From Ceratodon purpureus (lineage: Eukaryota > Streptophyta > Bryopsida > Pseudoditrichales > Ditrichaceae), in the NCBI GenBank assembly GCA_014871385.1, contig CM026433.1:15131985-15195984 (forward strand): a stretch of 64,000 nucleotides of DNA. Direction: 5' to 3'. Shown one piece after another: positions 22,338 to 34,475 of the stretch; the first letter of the stretch is position 1, and each line of letters starts with the position of its first letter. Below the pieces are notes generated by a model. It had not been told where the DNA came from and did no database searches. It saw only the letters and a list, made by a program, of their open reading frames with translations. A program made the position numbers and the translations under genes.

Positions 22338-25228
22338 TTAGGCTTGCAGCACTTGGCAGTGCACTATGTGCGATTTCAGCCGGTTCCGGCCTGCGAGGTT
22401 GGACCAGAGATTGGTCACAAATGACTTGAATTGCCCTTTACCAGAGATGGTTTCCCACAGTTGTCCCTGCTTTTCAGGTATCTCCGCACTGGCTACATCG
22501 ACAAGAGTTATACTCATGTTGTTCCGGATTATGCAAAGCTTCCCTCCCAAGGGCACCAAGGCAACAGCCTCCATAGCCCGAGAGCCTCCGAGATGGAGTC
22601 GGCTATCAACAGAGCGGCTCCATGCATCGCTTTCTCGATCATACATTCGCAACTTGCACCCATCCCGACAGTCCAAAGCATATAAATTACCATGAATCTC
22701 GACACAAGGGTTTCGCCAGCCAGCAACCATGCCATCCATGATCGGAGACCAGTGGTTTGTTGCTGGAACATAGACCTCGCTCATCACCTGTCTGTGAGGT
22801 CCTAGGCCCTTGAGAAACCACCTGCACGTTCACAACATCATCCAAGCACATCGTAGATCAGGGGTTGTTCGAAATGCAGACACAGTTAAATTGAGTGCTA
22901 GCATGACGCCTGCCTTAAGCATCACCCATAGAGATGTTATTGTGCGTAGCGTCCATGACATAAAGATGACATCTGTACAGTACAGAAAGTGTTTTCACGA
23001 AAACAGGAGTAACAGAAAATAATGCTGATAAGGACATAGAACTAACCTTCCACCATATACCACCCCGATAAAGGGAACCATGGCTGTGCTCATATCAGAG
23101 ATGGAACACCACTTGTTCCTATTTGGATCGTACATTTCCGCAGATCTTAGAGATCTTTGAACTCCCTCACATTCTCCTCCAGCCACGTACAAGCAGTTGT
23201 TTATGACACAGAAACCAAAGAAATGTCGTTTCCTCTGCATATTTGGTGCACGATGCCATTTGTTTGTTCGTGCACTGTAATAGACAACGCGACGCATGGA
23301 CCCCTTCAAAGGGTCCTTTCCTCCAAAAAGGTATAAGTGGCATCCACTCAAAACAGCACATCCGAAACCAAGTGCTTCTGAGTACTCAACTGGGACAGGT
23401 GGCAAAGGTTGCCACAGCTGGTGCCTGCAGCATCCAATGCAAACCTTCAGAAGGACTAATAAGTACATGCTGGAAGCAACACTAAGTCACAAGCTTCCAG
23501 CACATCATATGTAACAGACCTTAGGTACAAACGTACATATCACCGTAGAAAACATCTGCATAAGCAAAAAATTGAATAACAGCTCCTAGATATGATCATA
23601 GCAAGACATGAGCACCTGCATAGAAATCAAGGCTATCAACTGCGAGGCGCATGAAATGTTTTCCTAACAACGAAAGATTAAACATGTTCAGGCGTAGATA
23701 AAATTTCAACAAAACTAAGGTTCATAAAGCTACCTCTCTGGCAGATGTGTACCTGGGATCAAAAGCATGCCACGAGATACGGCCATCGCGATCTCGTTTT
23801 ATAACATAGACCCATTCCTCTGCCATCCCAAGCCGCCGCCGAAGAGAGTAGAAGAAATTGCCAGCAAGAAGACGATCCCATCGTTTACAGACAACACGTA
23901 ATTTTCGGTGGTAAAATCTGGGCACTCGGATGAGGCAAGCGATTGCAAGGTCGTCTGGAAGGCCTGGTAGTAATTCAGAAGGAATTCGTCTCTCGCCTCG
24001 TGTGGGTTTCTTTGGCAGGGTAATAGTAGGTTTGATATCTGGTCTAACACAATGGCCTACAGTCCGCCCTGGTACAAATCTTCTTCCACCGACTGACAAG
24101 CCTGCATCTACTCCTCCACAGTAACATGCGGCAGTCTCAACCTGTAATATCAAATTCAGTAATAATCTTGTGAGAATCGGTCATACCACAAAGGCAAATA
24201 ACTTAATAGAGCGTGAGTACTCCTCTCTACACGTCAATATGATTTAGCATTTCTCACAGTGGATGTAAATACCTCACAGAACACCCCCCGTGACGGACAT
24301 CAAGCTGATGGACAATGAACTACATTATTAAATGGTGCTCCAAAATGCTGATTTAGCACAAATTTCAGGGCATGCGATGTCAGGCATCAAAATCACTATC
24401 ATGTATCATCCATCACTACAAGAACACAAAAACTAGGTACTGAGGGCTTGAACCATAAATATCCGTCCATCGTCGGGATAAGTAATAGTTTGCGTAAATT
24501 TCAACAAATCTAGATTCATACAGCTTTCTCTCAACAAATCCAAAAATATTATGTCTCAGGCAAAGCCCCCCGTATAATAATTAGATTCATTGATTTACAG
24601 CTCAACTCAAGCTCTAATGCGAGCTGCTAGATTCCCCTAGTTTCAGAGAATTTTCATGAGTTCAGGGTATGTGCGGGGCCTCAAAACCCATCAGTGACAT
24701 TAAGAAGAGCCAAACTGATGCTCTCTAGATATTTCACGCGGAAACACTTGCAGATGAGGTCCACAACTAAGGTGAGCAAAATGATATTAGGTTTCCGTTG
24801 GTCAAATCGAAAACCGGAAAGGATCGGGTTCCTGATTGCCTCCATGTTACAGGAATTAAAAGCAATGAACATGAGCATACTGCCGTGACACATGCTCAAC
24901 GGGAACGGAATAGTATCACAATTTTGCTTCTCCATCCTCCGCAACAAAGGGAAGAAACACTCTTAACTAACGAAGCAACTAATCGAGCTCATAGAGGCTC
25001 AACTGCCAAAGCACGGACACAAGCCGAGCACCTCATCGATATCTTTCCAATCAACGCATTCCACAAATGGTGAAACACTCCGGGCTATTCATACGATAAA
25101 GATGCACAAACGTCTTCTAATCAAATGTATTGGTAAGCAGAGATACACATTCCAGGAATTACAGCACCATAAAATTTAGGCTCCCAGGAGCTTCTCACCT
25201 GAGGAACGGGATGGATACCCCGGTGCAT
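22338..25228 (-). CDS. SAGL1: F-box/kelch-repeat protein, SAGL1 (At1g55270) type
   Basis: Four exons on the minus strand: 25228-25199, 24141-23753, 23424-23047 and 22821-22338. Together they encode 426 residues (Arabidopsis homolog about 434). Exon 1 is only ten codons (MHRGIHPVPQ) and about 1 kb upstream; it was found because the family begins with a short lead into VETAACYC..DAGL. The F-box is at about 68-105 (LLPGLPDDLAIACLIRVPRF, LRVVCKRW). Kelch blades follow, with LYLFGGKDPLKGSMRRV, NNCLYVAGGECEG and MVAGWRNPC, and the tail is LKSHIVHCQVLQA. Members act as substrate receptors of SCF ubiquitin ligases; SAGL1 is known to target phenylalanine ammonia-lyase and the wax enzyme CER3. The moss target is unknown. 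All junctions are GT-AG and keep frame. Confidence 0.93.
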
Positions 25229-26030
25229 TGCGAAAGAAGTGGCAAGCTTCGTCAAGCAGCATACTTCCTCGATTCCACATCAACCTCACTCAATGCACAG
25301 CCTACTCATTGCTTCACGTTTCCCGCTCCTCAACAATCCGCAGGATCCAGCAGCTTCGACACCATCGCCATTCAAAACCTCATCTCCATATCCCCGGAAA
25401 CCTCATTCCATACCTAACGCCATCTGAGCTCCTCCTACACTTCCAGCCCTTCCTGCGGCTCAAAAAAAACGGCGAGATCCTCTTCAATCCCTGCACAATC
25501 AAGACTCTCGGCGCCGCAAACTCCTCCTCGCGAAAATTCTTTCAACACCAGAAAATCCACATTGAAGTTCTCAACCTAGTACAACCCGCAGTTCTGGACG
25601 GTTTCGCGAGCGGAGAGGCTCCCTAGAAAAGAATTTCGAAGCTGGTCCTGGCATGCGCGCGGCACAATGATGCGGCATTACAAGTGCGCCGTCCGCACCC
25701 GCAGAAAGCACATCGCCCTGCGCAAGCCCTCTGCAGGCACTGCCATAGCCACCCTTCCGTGCTCAAGTTCTCTTGTCTCTCTCTCTCTCCCCTCTTCGCA
25801 TTCCCAAACCCGTCATAGAGCCCCAAAACCACTTCTTTCTAACCCCTTTGTACACTGTAAGCATAGTCATCTAGGAAACGGTAATTACTTGTTTGATTTT
25901 AGTATCATTGCGGTTTTGTGTATCCTCTCTATGACAGTCGCTCAGTCGTACTCGAGAAACCGTCATTCAACACAAAAACGAATTCTTCGTGATTGTTCAT
26001 TTTACGGGAGTATATTCAGGATTTTATAGA
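25229..26030 (-). promoter_or_regulatory. Upstream region of the F-box/kelch gene
   Basis: Mixed-composition sequence directly upstream of the 10-codon first exon, with a C/T-rich stretch at 25760-25800. The open frames here have no recognisable product. It is probably 5' UTR and promoter. Confidence 0.4.
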
Positions 26031-26039
26031 TGGTATTGG

Positions 26040-28190
26040 CTTTGGATATGGCGACGGTTTTGGGTGAGTGTTTTGAAATCGTGGATATATGTGCGTTGCG
26101 ACTTTGGAGGTGGGAGCTAAATGTCTTCACGTACGATATTTTTTATTTCTTTCTAAATCTTATAAATCTTTAAAAATTAGAAGATATTTTGAATTTTATA
26201 TTTTAGTATATATACAATTTGAACCTAAAACTAAAATAGTAAATGCAAAAAGAAATTGGCACATCAAAAAAACTTATGTATTTTTGTGTAGATTTTGTAT
26301 TATGTGATGTACATTTTAATAAGCATTCATCTTCTTTTCTTAATCATTGAAATATTTAAAAAATTTAAATACTTTGTTTATATATATATATATTTTTGTC
26401 CATTGCTTATGTACAATTATATGTTTAAAAGTGATCAGCCTCACAAACAAGATACAAGTTTAAGAAACTTTAAAATACTTGAATTTGAAATTATTAATAT
26501 GATTTTTGGAGAATTCACATTTTAAATTGTGTTTATATGTATATACTTTGATTCTTTAACTGGTCAATTTTACTATCAAGCTTGGAATAAGTAGTGTTCT
26601 TATTTAAAGGCCTCTATATTCAACCCTAAATTAAAATGACTAATTTTTATTCTATACTTTGCTAATAGAATTTCATTGATGTAGAAGAAATACTTTTCAA
26701 ATTCGGATTTTCTCAAAATTTATACATACTAATTCTTTCATTGTACTTCAATTTTTATTTTTTTAATAAATATCAATGTAAGTACTGCAATTGTTTTTTG
26801 ATTATAACTAGCGCCATATTAAAAACAATATCCATTCAATTTATTTTTCAACAACCATAATTGGTCCAGAATAGTCATACCATCATTGTATTTTTTGCAT
26901 TTTCACCTTTAACACGCCCAAAGATTCCTGATTATTATAACATCTTCTCGATAGTTTTTTCAATCCATTAAACTTTTTTCTAGATTTATGTTGTAGTATG
27001 AAATTAAACCAATTTGAAAAAATATATCATTGAAAAAACACTAAGTTCAGCATATTTTATTCTTGTTTCTTGGCTCCGTAAATTATCAATATAATGATAA
27101 TAAAATTCAGTATTGAATTTGGATGAATTTTTTTCTTTCAAATTTTAATACTATTGCCCTATCAATATTATTGTTACTAACTTGGCTATTGCTTGAAAAT
27201 GATAAAGTACTATAGCATCATAACATTTTCCTACAAAATAATTCTAAAAAAAAAAAAGCAAAAATTATAAATTATGATGACCAAAAAAAAGGAAAGAAAA
27301 TAAATTATTTTTTGTAACATTTTAGTGATTTTTGACAAGGAAAAACTAGAAAGTTCATTTTTTGAGAGGTGAAGTATGTTTACTTAAAAAGAAATAAATA
27401 TACGTGCAACAAGTGGCAAATTTGCTATGGTAATATAGTACCAAAATTTGATAACATTGTCTTAATATGGAATCAACATTCTTATTCTAGTCATGCTAAA
27501 GTTTTTTTTTTTAAACATCACTAAACGAGCATAATTGGAGAAGTGGGCTGTAGATCTATACAATTCTTATTGTTATATGTAAATAGAATTTTTTTTAATT
27601 TTTATTATAAAATAGAATAAAAACTATTTATAATTTTCAAAACCTCTTTATTGATTTTATAGAAAGATATAATTTCTAAAGCTGACCAACAACCAAGACA
27701 ATTCACAAAATTGCTTTGGATAGCTTTTTAGAGATGAAAAAACCCCAATTTTCATAAGGGGACTTCTTTGCCTATGATTTCCGTTTCCAATAAATACTTG
27801 TAATTGCGAAGAACACATTCATTGACTACCTGATTCTAGTCAATGATAACAATGAATACAAAAGTGGTGGTTGTGGACTAAAATTTTGATGCAAGTGGAA
27901 TGAGATAGTCGTTGTAACGCAAATAGAATTAATGCTTTTAATTATTCATAAAAATCATGTGGTGTTAATAAGTTTGGTATATGGTGGTCTTTAATTAAAC
28001 TTAAGTTGATTTTGCACATAATGATAAGTGATGGTTGAATGTTGATCAAGTAGATAATGGGCTACTCTAATGACATTCATTCCAAAAAATTCTTCCAAAA
28101 ATTCACAATTAATTTAAATTTTACCAAAATATTATGACTGCAACTACATTGACCTTCAAATCTTATTTTTCTCAATAAGTAACATCAAAT
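26040..28190. other. AT-rich gene-free block
   Basis: About 2.1 kb of very AT-rich DNA with poly-A/T runs and a short TA microsatellite near 26382-26393. No gene or recognisable transposon protein remnant is seen. Confidence 0.6.
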
Positions 28191-28199
28191 ACTTCACAC

Positions 28200-29636
28200 A
28201 ATACTTGCAAACGATTGCATCCCTTACTATGGTGGTCACAATTGGTCTTGTCTCAATGTCCCTGTCCGGTGGGCACCGGGTCATTGACATTACGACCGGA
28301 CACTTTATTCACGCCGATATTTCTATCTATCTGGTGGTCACACCTCATGGACTGTTACAACATGCACCCGAAACTCATGCAAGGTAGCAAAGCGCACACA
28401 ATCCACACCAGCAGAAAACCCACACAAAACAACAAACAACAATAGAAGAGAAGAGTAACGCCATGTCCCCAGCACCACCAGTGTCTGTACTGTGTACCCT
28501 CCCCTCCCCAAATAAAACCCCCCCAGAACAAGGAGTATGGAAGCATGGGGCCTTGCGCTGGAGCCCCCCAAACCCCCCATTCCCCTCCCCACTGGCACTC
28601 CCACATCAGCCCCCCCGCCCCCTCTGCACCTCCCATTCCCCCCTAGGCTCCCCCTTGTCTCTTCCCCCCTCCCCCCCTCTCGGATTCTCCGTCATCTCAT
28701 ACTCCTCCAATACCACGGTAATACCTAGCCAATACACGGGCAGAAGCTGGCTAATATGGCCTCCTCACTGACCTCCTCTCAGTAATCACGTCTTTCTCCA
28801 CTGCGCATGTCATATGCATCAGATACCATGGTTATACCATGATAATACCATGATAATACCATTGTGATACCTAGTCGATACACGGGGGATACTAGCTCCG
28901 GACATGGGGGTTACTTGAGAGTTTTTTGGTTAACTGTGGCGATGTTTTGCATTGATTTCCGTCGCTGCAGAGCGTCTACTGATTGCGAAGTCGCAGAGGA
29001 TCTCTCTCTCGGTGGTGATTGTGAGTCCACTTCCACATCATGGACCATCAGTTTGCACGATCGTAGCGCATTATCGGAGGTCGTTCTTTCATGTATCTGT
29101 TGGAAGCCATCTGCGTGGGAGTTTCATGAGTGGGAGAGTTTTTTTGCAGTGACTGGGATTGGGATTCACTTTGATGTGATCTGGTTCAAGTTGTTGTTTT
29201 TTTCACATAAGCTGGGACATGTGGGGTGCCAGCCTTTCGGCGTAGGATTGTGAGCTGGGCGACTGGACAACTCGGAGAGCTAATTTTGCTCATCTGGTGG
29301 TAGCGGCCCTAGTTCTGAAGCTATCTGGGTTGGAGTGTGGAGTTTGGAGTTTGGTTTTTTGGTGCAGATCAGAGGTGGGTTTCGCTTTCTGGAGGTTTCG
29401 TTTCGTGGTTTGGAAGTCAGGTTTGGTGGTGAGGGAGTGGCTTTGTTTGTTGAGTGCAGTGTGGGGGCGTGTTGGAGACGTTATGGAGGATGAGTGGTGA
29501 ATTTGGGATGGATCGGAGTGGTGTTGTGTGGTATTGAGGTGGATTGAGGGAGTGGTTTTTAGGTTTTTGGGGGTTTATGGGAGTGAGTTGAGTGTGTGTG
29601 TGTGTGGGTGGAATTTGGGGTGGGCAGGTGGAGGAG
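28200..29636 (+). promoter_or_regulatory. Upstream region of the sugar transporter, with C-rich tract and short repeats
   Basis: A cytosine-rich tract (about 28495-28690) could form G-quadruplex-prone strands. It is followed by imperfect 'gataatacc' repeats (28817-28872) and a G-rich leader ending in a TG microsatellite (29593-29606) just before the transporter start. It is probably promoter plus 5' UTR. Open frames here are composition artefacts. Confidence 0.45.
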
Positions 29637-32600
29637 ATGGTTCAGGAGGATTTGAGTGGGATGGAGGCAGGGGATGATCGGCCAGTGGCGGTTGGGAGTG
29701 GGAGTCATGATTTGGAGAAGCCGTTGCTGGGGAAGAACGAAGGGTCGAGTAAGCCCAGGAGTTCGCACCACCGGAGGCATTCGTTACGGTCGAGGAGGGA
29801 TGCGGTGTTGCCGAATTCGGCATATGCTGTTTTTTCGACTCTCGTGGTCGCCCTTGGGCCTCTGTCGTTAGGATTCGCGGTAAGGAGGCTCCTTTTAATT
29901 TTAATTTTTATCGTCGGGTAGGGTTTCAGAAGGTTGATTTCTGCTCGGAGTGTCTTTTACAATTACGCACGAGCCGCCCTGGGGAATGACTAGAATGCTG
30001 ATTTTTGTGTTTGCGTTTGATTTCCAGCTTGGTTATACGTCTCCAACTCAGGCTTCAATCATTGAGGATCTTAATTTCACAATTGCCCAGGTGAGCAATG
30101 CCGCATTGCAATTCTGTTATTCATTCTGGTCTATGCTGGAATCAACTGGGAATACATGAGCGTTTTACACCGATCAGCTCAAGTTTCCATAGTCCGCTCA
30201 AGTTGATTCATCTTCCTTCTTCTTTATTTGGTACAAGATTGTGACTTGGAAGCCCTTGTTCTTGGTCTTGTTGATGCAGTTTTCGACATTTGGATCGATC
30301 CTCAATGTGGGTTGTATGATCGGTGCAATTATAAGTGGTCGCTTAGCTGACTACTTGGGGCGAAGACGAGTAAGTTACTCAGAATTTGGGCCTATGAAAC
30401 ATGCTTTTCCCTTGGCTGTTTGTTTTATCGTCAATGACGCTGTCATCCTGGAGGGTCTTTTCGCAACTAAAAGGCATTGCTTGTCCTGCTGATTCAACAG
30501 GCCCTGTTACTGGCTGTTATCCCCTTGCTGGCAGGATGGAGTCTCATTGTGATAGGCAAGGTGAGTATTCGTGAATCGTTCACGTTGTTTACAACTTTAC
30601 CAGTCGAAGTATTCTAGTTGAGCGTTGTAGCACCTGGATTGCTAATTGTCTACATGGACAGGCGGTGTTTCCATCGGCGCCAATGCTTGTAGACTTGTAA
30701 TTTAACTTGCGACAAAGCTTTCTGAATAATTCTCTGTAGCTTTTTAAGTCTGCTTGGAGTGATCAGCTTGCAAAGGGCCATGTAGATTGTTTGCAAGCCT
30801 TTGTTGTTTAGAAATGCTAGTTGCTAAAAACTTTGGTTCTGTGATTTAGTATATAATACTTACAAAACTATCTACTTGCAGTCTGCAATTCCTTTAATTT
30901 TAGCGAGGACCCTTATTGGCTTTGGAGGGGGCATCATCTCTTTTACTGTAATTTCTCAAACCTCTCTGCTTTTATTGTTCATCTTATTTGTCTAGAGCAG
31001 CACAATGGGTACGTTGATTTTGTCAATTAATCACAATGCTCCTTTATTCTTCTGAAGATATGTTTGTCATTAGTCATGGCTGCCTTTGCTTGGGGAATCC
31101 TGGAGTACTTCGCATGCTAAGATTCGTTTTATAGTTTTTGTTTCATTCCCGTTACTTTTTTTTGGGCCAGGTACCAATGTATATCGGAGAGATCTCACCA
31201 AAGCACCTGAGGGGTACCCTTGGGACAATGAATCAGGTACGGGTTCTTTGCACTTATCAGTTTAATAAACTTGCTGCTTATTAACAACAGTGATTGGAAA
31301 TGCTTTGAGACGGGTGTTGTTCGTTGCTTTTGTTAAGTATTAACATGATTCTATAGTCATTGAACTTTACTATGCCTTGCCTCAATGCTCTTGTAATGTT
31401 GGCGGGATCCACAATCCACAATGGAGCTGACTTTTGTTTTCTCTTTCTTCTTTTGTTGAAACATGGTCCAGCTTGCCATAACAATCGGCATCACCCTTTC
31501 ATACATCTGTGGCATGTTCTTCAAGTGGCGTTTTCTTGCTTTACTTGGTATGTCTCAGAATTATCTACTGTTTTCTTTTAGAAAAGTGAGGCTCCAGAGC
31601 AAGCTGTTCGTTTTAGGAAGTGGAATTGATCAATTGACTTAATGATTTATTCAAAGGGTCAGCCTTTGAACTGCAGAAGTGTGTAGTCCAGGATTGATTA
31701 CAGTGTTAGTTTCCATGGTCCATGTATGTGATTTCACCTTTACTACAATTGTAGACTATGACCATATACAGAAACTGGAGTTTGCAAGTCTTCTCTAGAT
31801 AGAAGATTGATGTCAAGCAATTATGCAGGGGTCAAACATTTGCAACACATTGCTAATTAATTCAGGTGTTTTTGGCAGGTGGTGTACCCGAGATCGCGCT
31901 GATTGTTGGGCTCCTATTTGTTCCTGAGAGTCCTCGCTGGCTGGTATGCTCACTGTATGCTATGCTGTCATCTTGCAAATTGTACTGGAGTAAATTGTTG
32001 TCTAGCTAGCAGTCTTTGTGTCGTGATGTACATCTCTGTACCTCATGCTCAATATGAGCGATGCAAGGTTTATGAATTGGGATCCTGATCAACTTTCTGG
32101 TTGCTGAAATTTGGGTTAGAACATTTGGGGACTCAAAGTTTAGAATTTGGTTTCTCTCGTGGACAGGCCAAGGCGGGCAAGAAAGAGGAGCTTTCTTCGT
32201 GTTTGCAAAAGCTGCGAGGAGCAGATTATAATATTGCTAATGAAATTGCAGACATTCAGGTATATATTTGCTTTACTGATTGTAGATATCTACGTTTTTG
32301 TTATTATGAGAATTTTGCGGTAATAATTTATGTGATCCTGTGTATACGTATGCAGGCGGCTATGGAAGCCTCAAATGCTCTGCCGAGTGTTAAGTTGAGC
32401 GACCTGAAACAACGCAAACTTTACCGTCCACTTATTGTGAGTTCTCGGCCTTGACCATGTTAATATGGCATGTGTTCCACACATTATTTTTTGTGTGTTC
32501 CTACTTTGATTTTCTACTTAAATACTTTTAGTGGATACTGAGCTACGTGTTTCTTGAGTGAAGGCTGGAATAGGATTGATGGTTCTTCAACAATTCTCTG

Positions 32601-34475
32601 GCATCAACGCGGTCATGTTCTTTTCTAAATCAATCTTTGCTACAGCTGGTAAGTTGTAGATCCTACAAATATTTTAAATTCAGTTTCATCCATCTGCTTT
32701 GTCGTATGGGAACGTGCTACTAGAATTCTACCGAGCTTTAAGATGTCTTAGATCTTCTGTGACCTAATCATAAGATGCATCTAAGCGCCATTGTATTTTA
32801 CCTTGTAATTGAATGGTGCCTGCCTTAACGAACTGAATGGATTCCTTGAGTATGAGTCTCATCGCCACGTCAATATGTCGCAGGTGTTTCCAATCCAGAC
32901 ATAGCCTCTGTTGCTTTGGGTACTCTACAGGTGTGAACCTATCCTTTTTGTTCAAACCTATTCTTCTTGCTGTGCGAATCTATTCTTCTTGTTGACATCT
33001 GTTTAGACCAAAGAGTACACAAAATCTACTTAATCGGGACAGAAGTAAGGGTTACTAAACTCTTTTTATCACTTTTTTGCAGGTCTTTATGACTCTTGCT
33101 GCAGCTGGACTGATGGATAAAGCAGGAAGGCGTATTTTGCTCATGGTAATCTGACACCAAGTTTGAAGAGTTCATACGCCTATTGGTTTGAATATACGAA
33201 TTGTAGATTGGATTTGACAATGTAAAGACTACTGGAATTAACTTGCGGGTGGCGATTCTAGAGCTCATCACTCATGGTTTATGTCGTAGATATTGAGTAT
33301 TGTAGTTCAAAAAGGCGTATGGTGCAAAGTGCGCGTTGAGGTTGGAGAAATTATATGTGCACCTGGAGGTGTGTATCTATGAATTTCCTGCTGACTCAAA
33401 TTTGTGCTTGCAGGTTTCTGCAGGGGGCATGGCCCTCAGCCTCTTCCTCGTTGGATTTTCCTTCTACTTGCGGGTCAGCCTCGATTCCCCGAAATCTCAC
33501 TTAGCCTGTGACTTTGAGTTCCTTGTTGCATCTGAAAAGTCTATTTAATGATTATATTTGCGTCTTTCTAACCGTGGAAAGATTGTATATACAGTTTCTG
33601 ATATGTACTGTTCAAATTCTACAGACTTTGCAACCAGAGAAAATGACAGATGCTTTGAACACATTCATTTGCGAGCTGGCACTTGTTAGCCTTCTGGTGA
33701 GTTATAGATTCCATTTTATGCTTGACCATCTGCAAAATACTGTCTGCACTTTGTATTCCGGTATAATCAATGCGCAACTTGGGAGCCTTAGTTCAAGCGC
33801 AGTTTACCTCATTCCTTGCTAGCCATGGTTTTAGAAATATGGTGCCAGTTTGTTTGTTCAAACTGCTTCATTGGTTCGTGTTTTTTTTGTGCAGGTTTAT
33901 ATTGCAACATTCTCTCTGGGGATAGGTGCTATTCCATGGATTATTATGTCCGAGGTGAGTTCATGATCTTGATCCTTCTGAATAACAACTTCCGGTTTTT
34001 AAAGGAGATGCAAGGCAGTTGCATTTCTGAAGTTTTCTAAAATTAATAATCGTCTTGACGTTCGTTACTGTTGTTTGTACAGATCTTTCCTGCGCATGTG
34101 AAAGGAGTAGCTGGAAGTGTTGCTACTCTGATCAATTGGTTCTGCTCGTATGCTGTCACCATGATTTTCAATTACATGCTTCTATGGAGCTCAACAGGTA
34201 ATAACATGGAAATACACCTGTGTTGTATAATTGTCTTGTCATGGAACTAACTGCCATGTTATTTGAGAGGGATGACGTAAGGAAATGCAGAAACGTATAT
34301 TTTGCCTGGTTTGAATCGTGAATTGTCTAATAATCGTGCTCCGAAACCTCGTGTGTGTGCAGGTTCCTTTTGGATATTTGCTGCTGAATGTGTGGGCACA
34401 GTTGTGTTCGTTGCTATGTTTGTACCGGAAACCCGTGGTCGAACGCTGGAACAGATTGAAGCTTCGTTCAAGTGA
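29637..34475 (+). CDS. ERD6-like sugar transporter (major facilitator), 18 exons, complete
   Basis: Spliced length is 1518 nt, 505 residues. Exons: 29637-29879, 30028-30090, 30280-30369, 30501-30560, 30882-30947, 31171-31236, 31472-31547, 31879-31943, 32167-32259, 32356-32436, 32564-32648, 32884-32930, 33083-33145, 33414-33473, 33625-33696, 33895-33954, 34083-34197, 34363-34475. All are GT-AG and frame is kept. Family marks: [11 protein letters not shown] (122-132), [22 protein letters not shown] (237-243), [13 protein letters not shown] (from 310) and [11 protein letters not shown] (from 490). A hydrophilic N-terminus with LEKPLLG, a dileucine-like vacuolar sorting motif, fits the tonoplast ERD6-like monosaccharide exporters. 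The 18-exon structure resembles that of Arabidopsis ERD6-like genes. The start at 29637 was chosen as the first family-like ATG after the TG repeat. Substrate is probably glucose or another hexose. Confidence 0.93.

Noticed and set aside
24400-24440. cactacaag words (also near 49281) resembling CACTA transposon ends
   Set aside because: Isolated words with no inverted partner at a reasonable distance.
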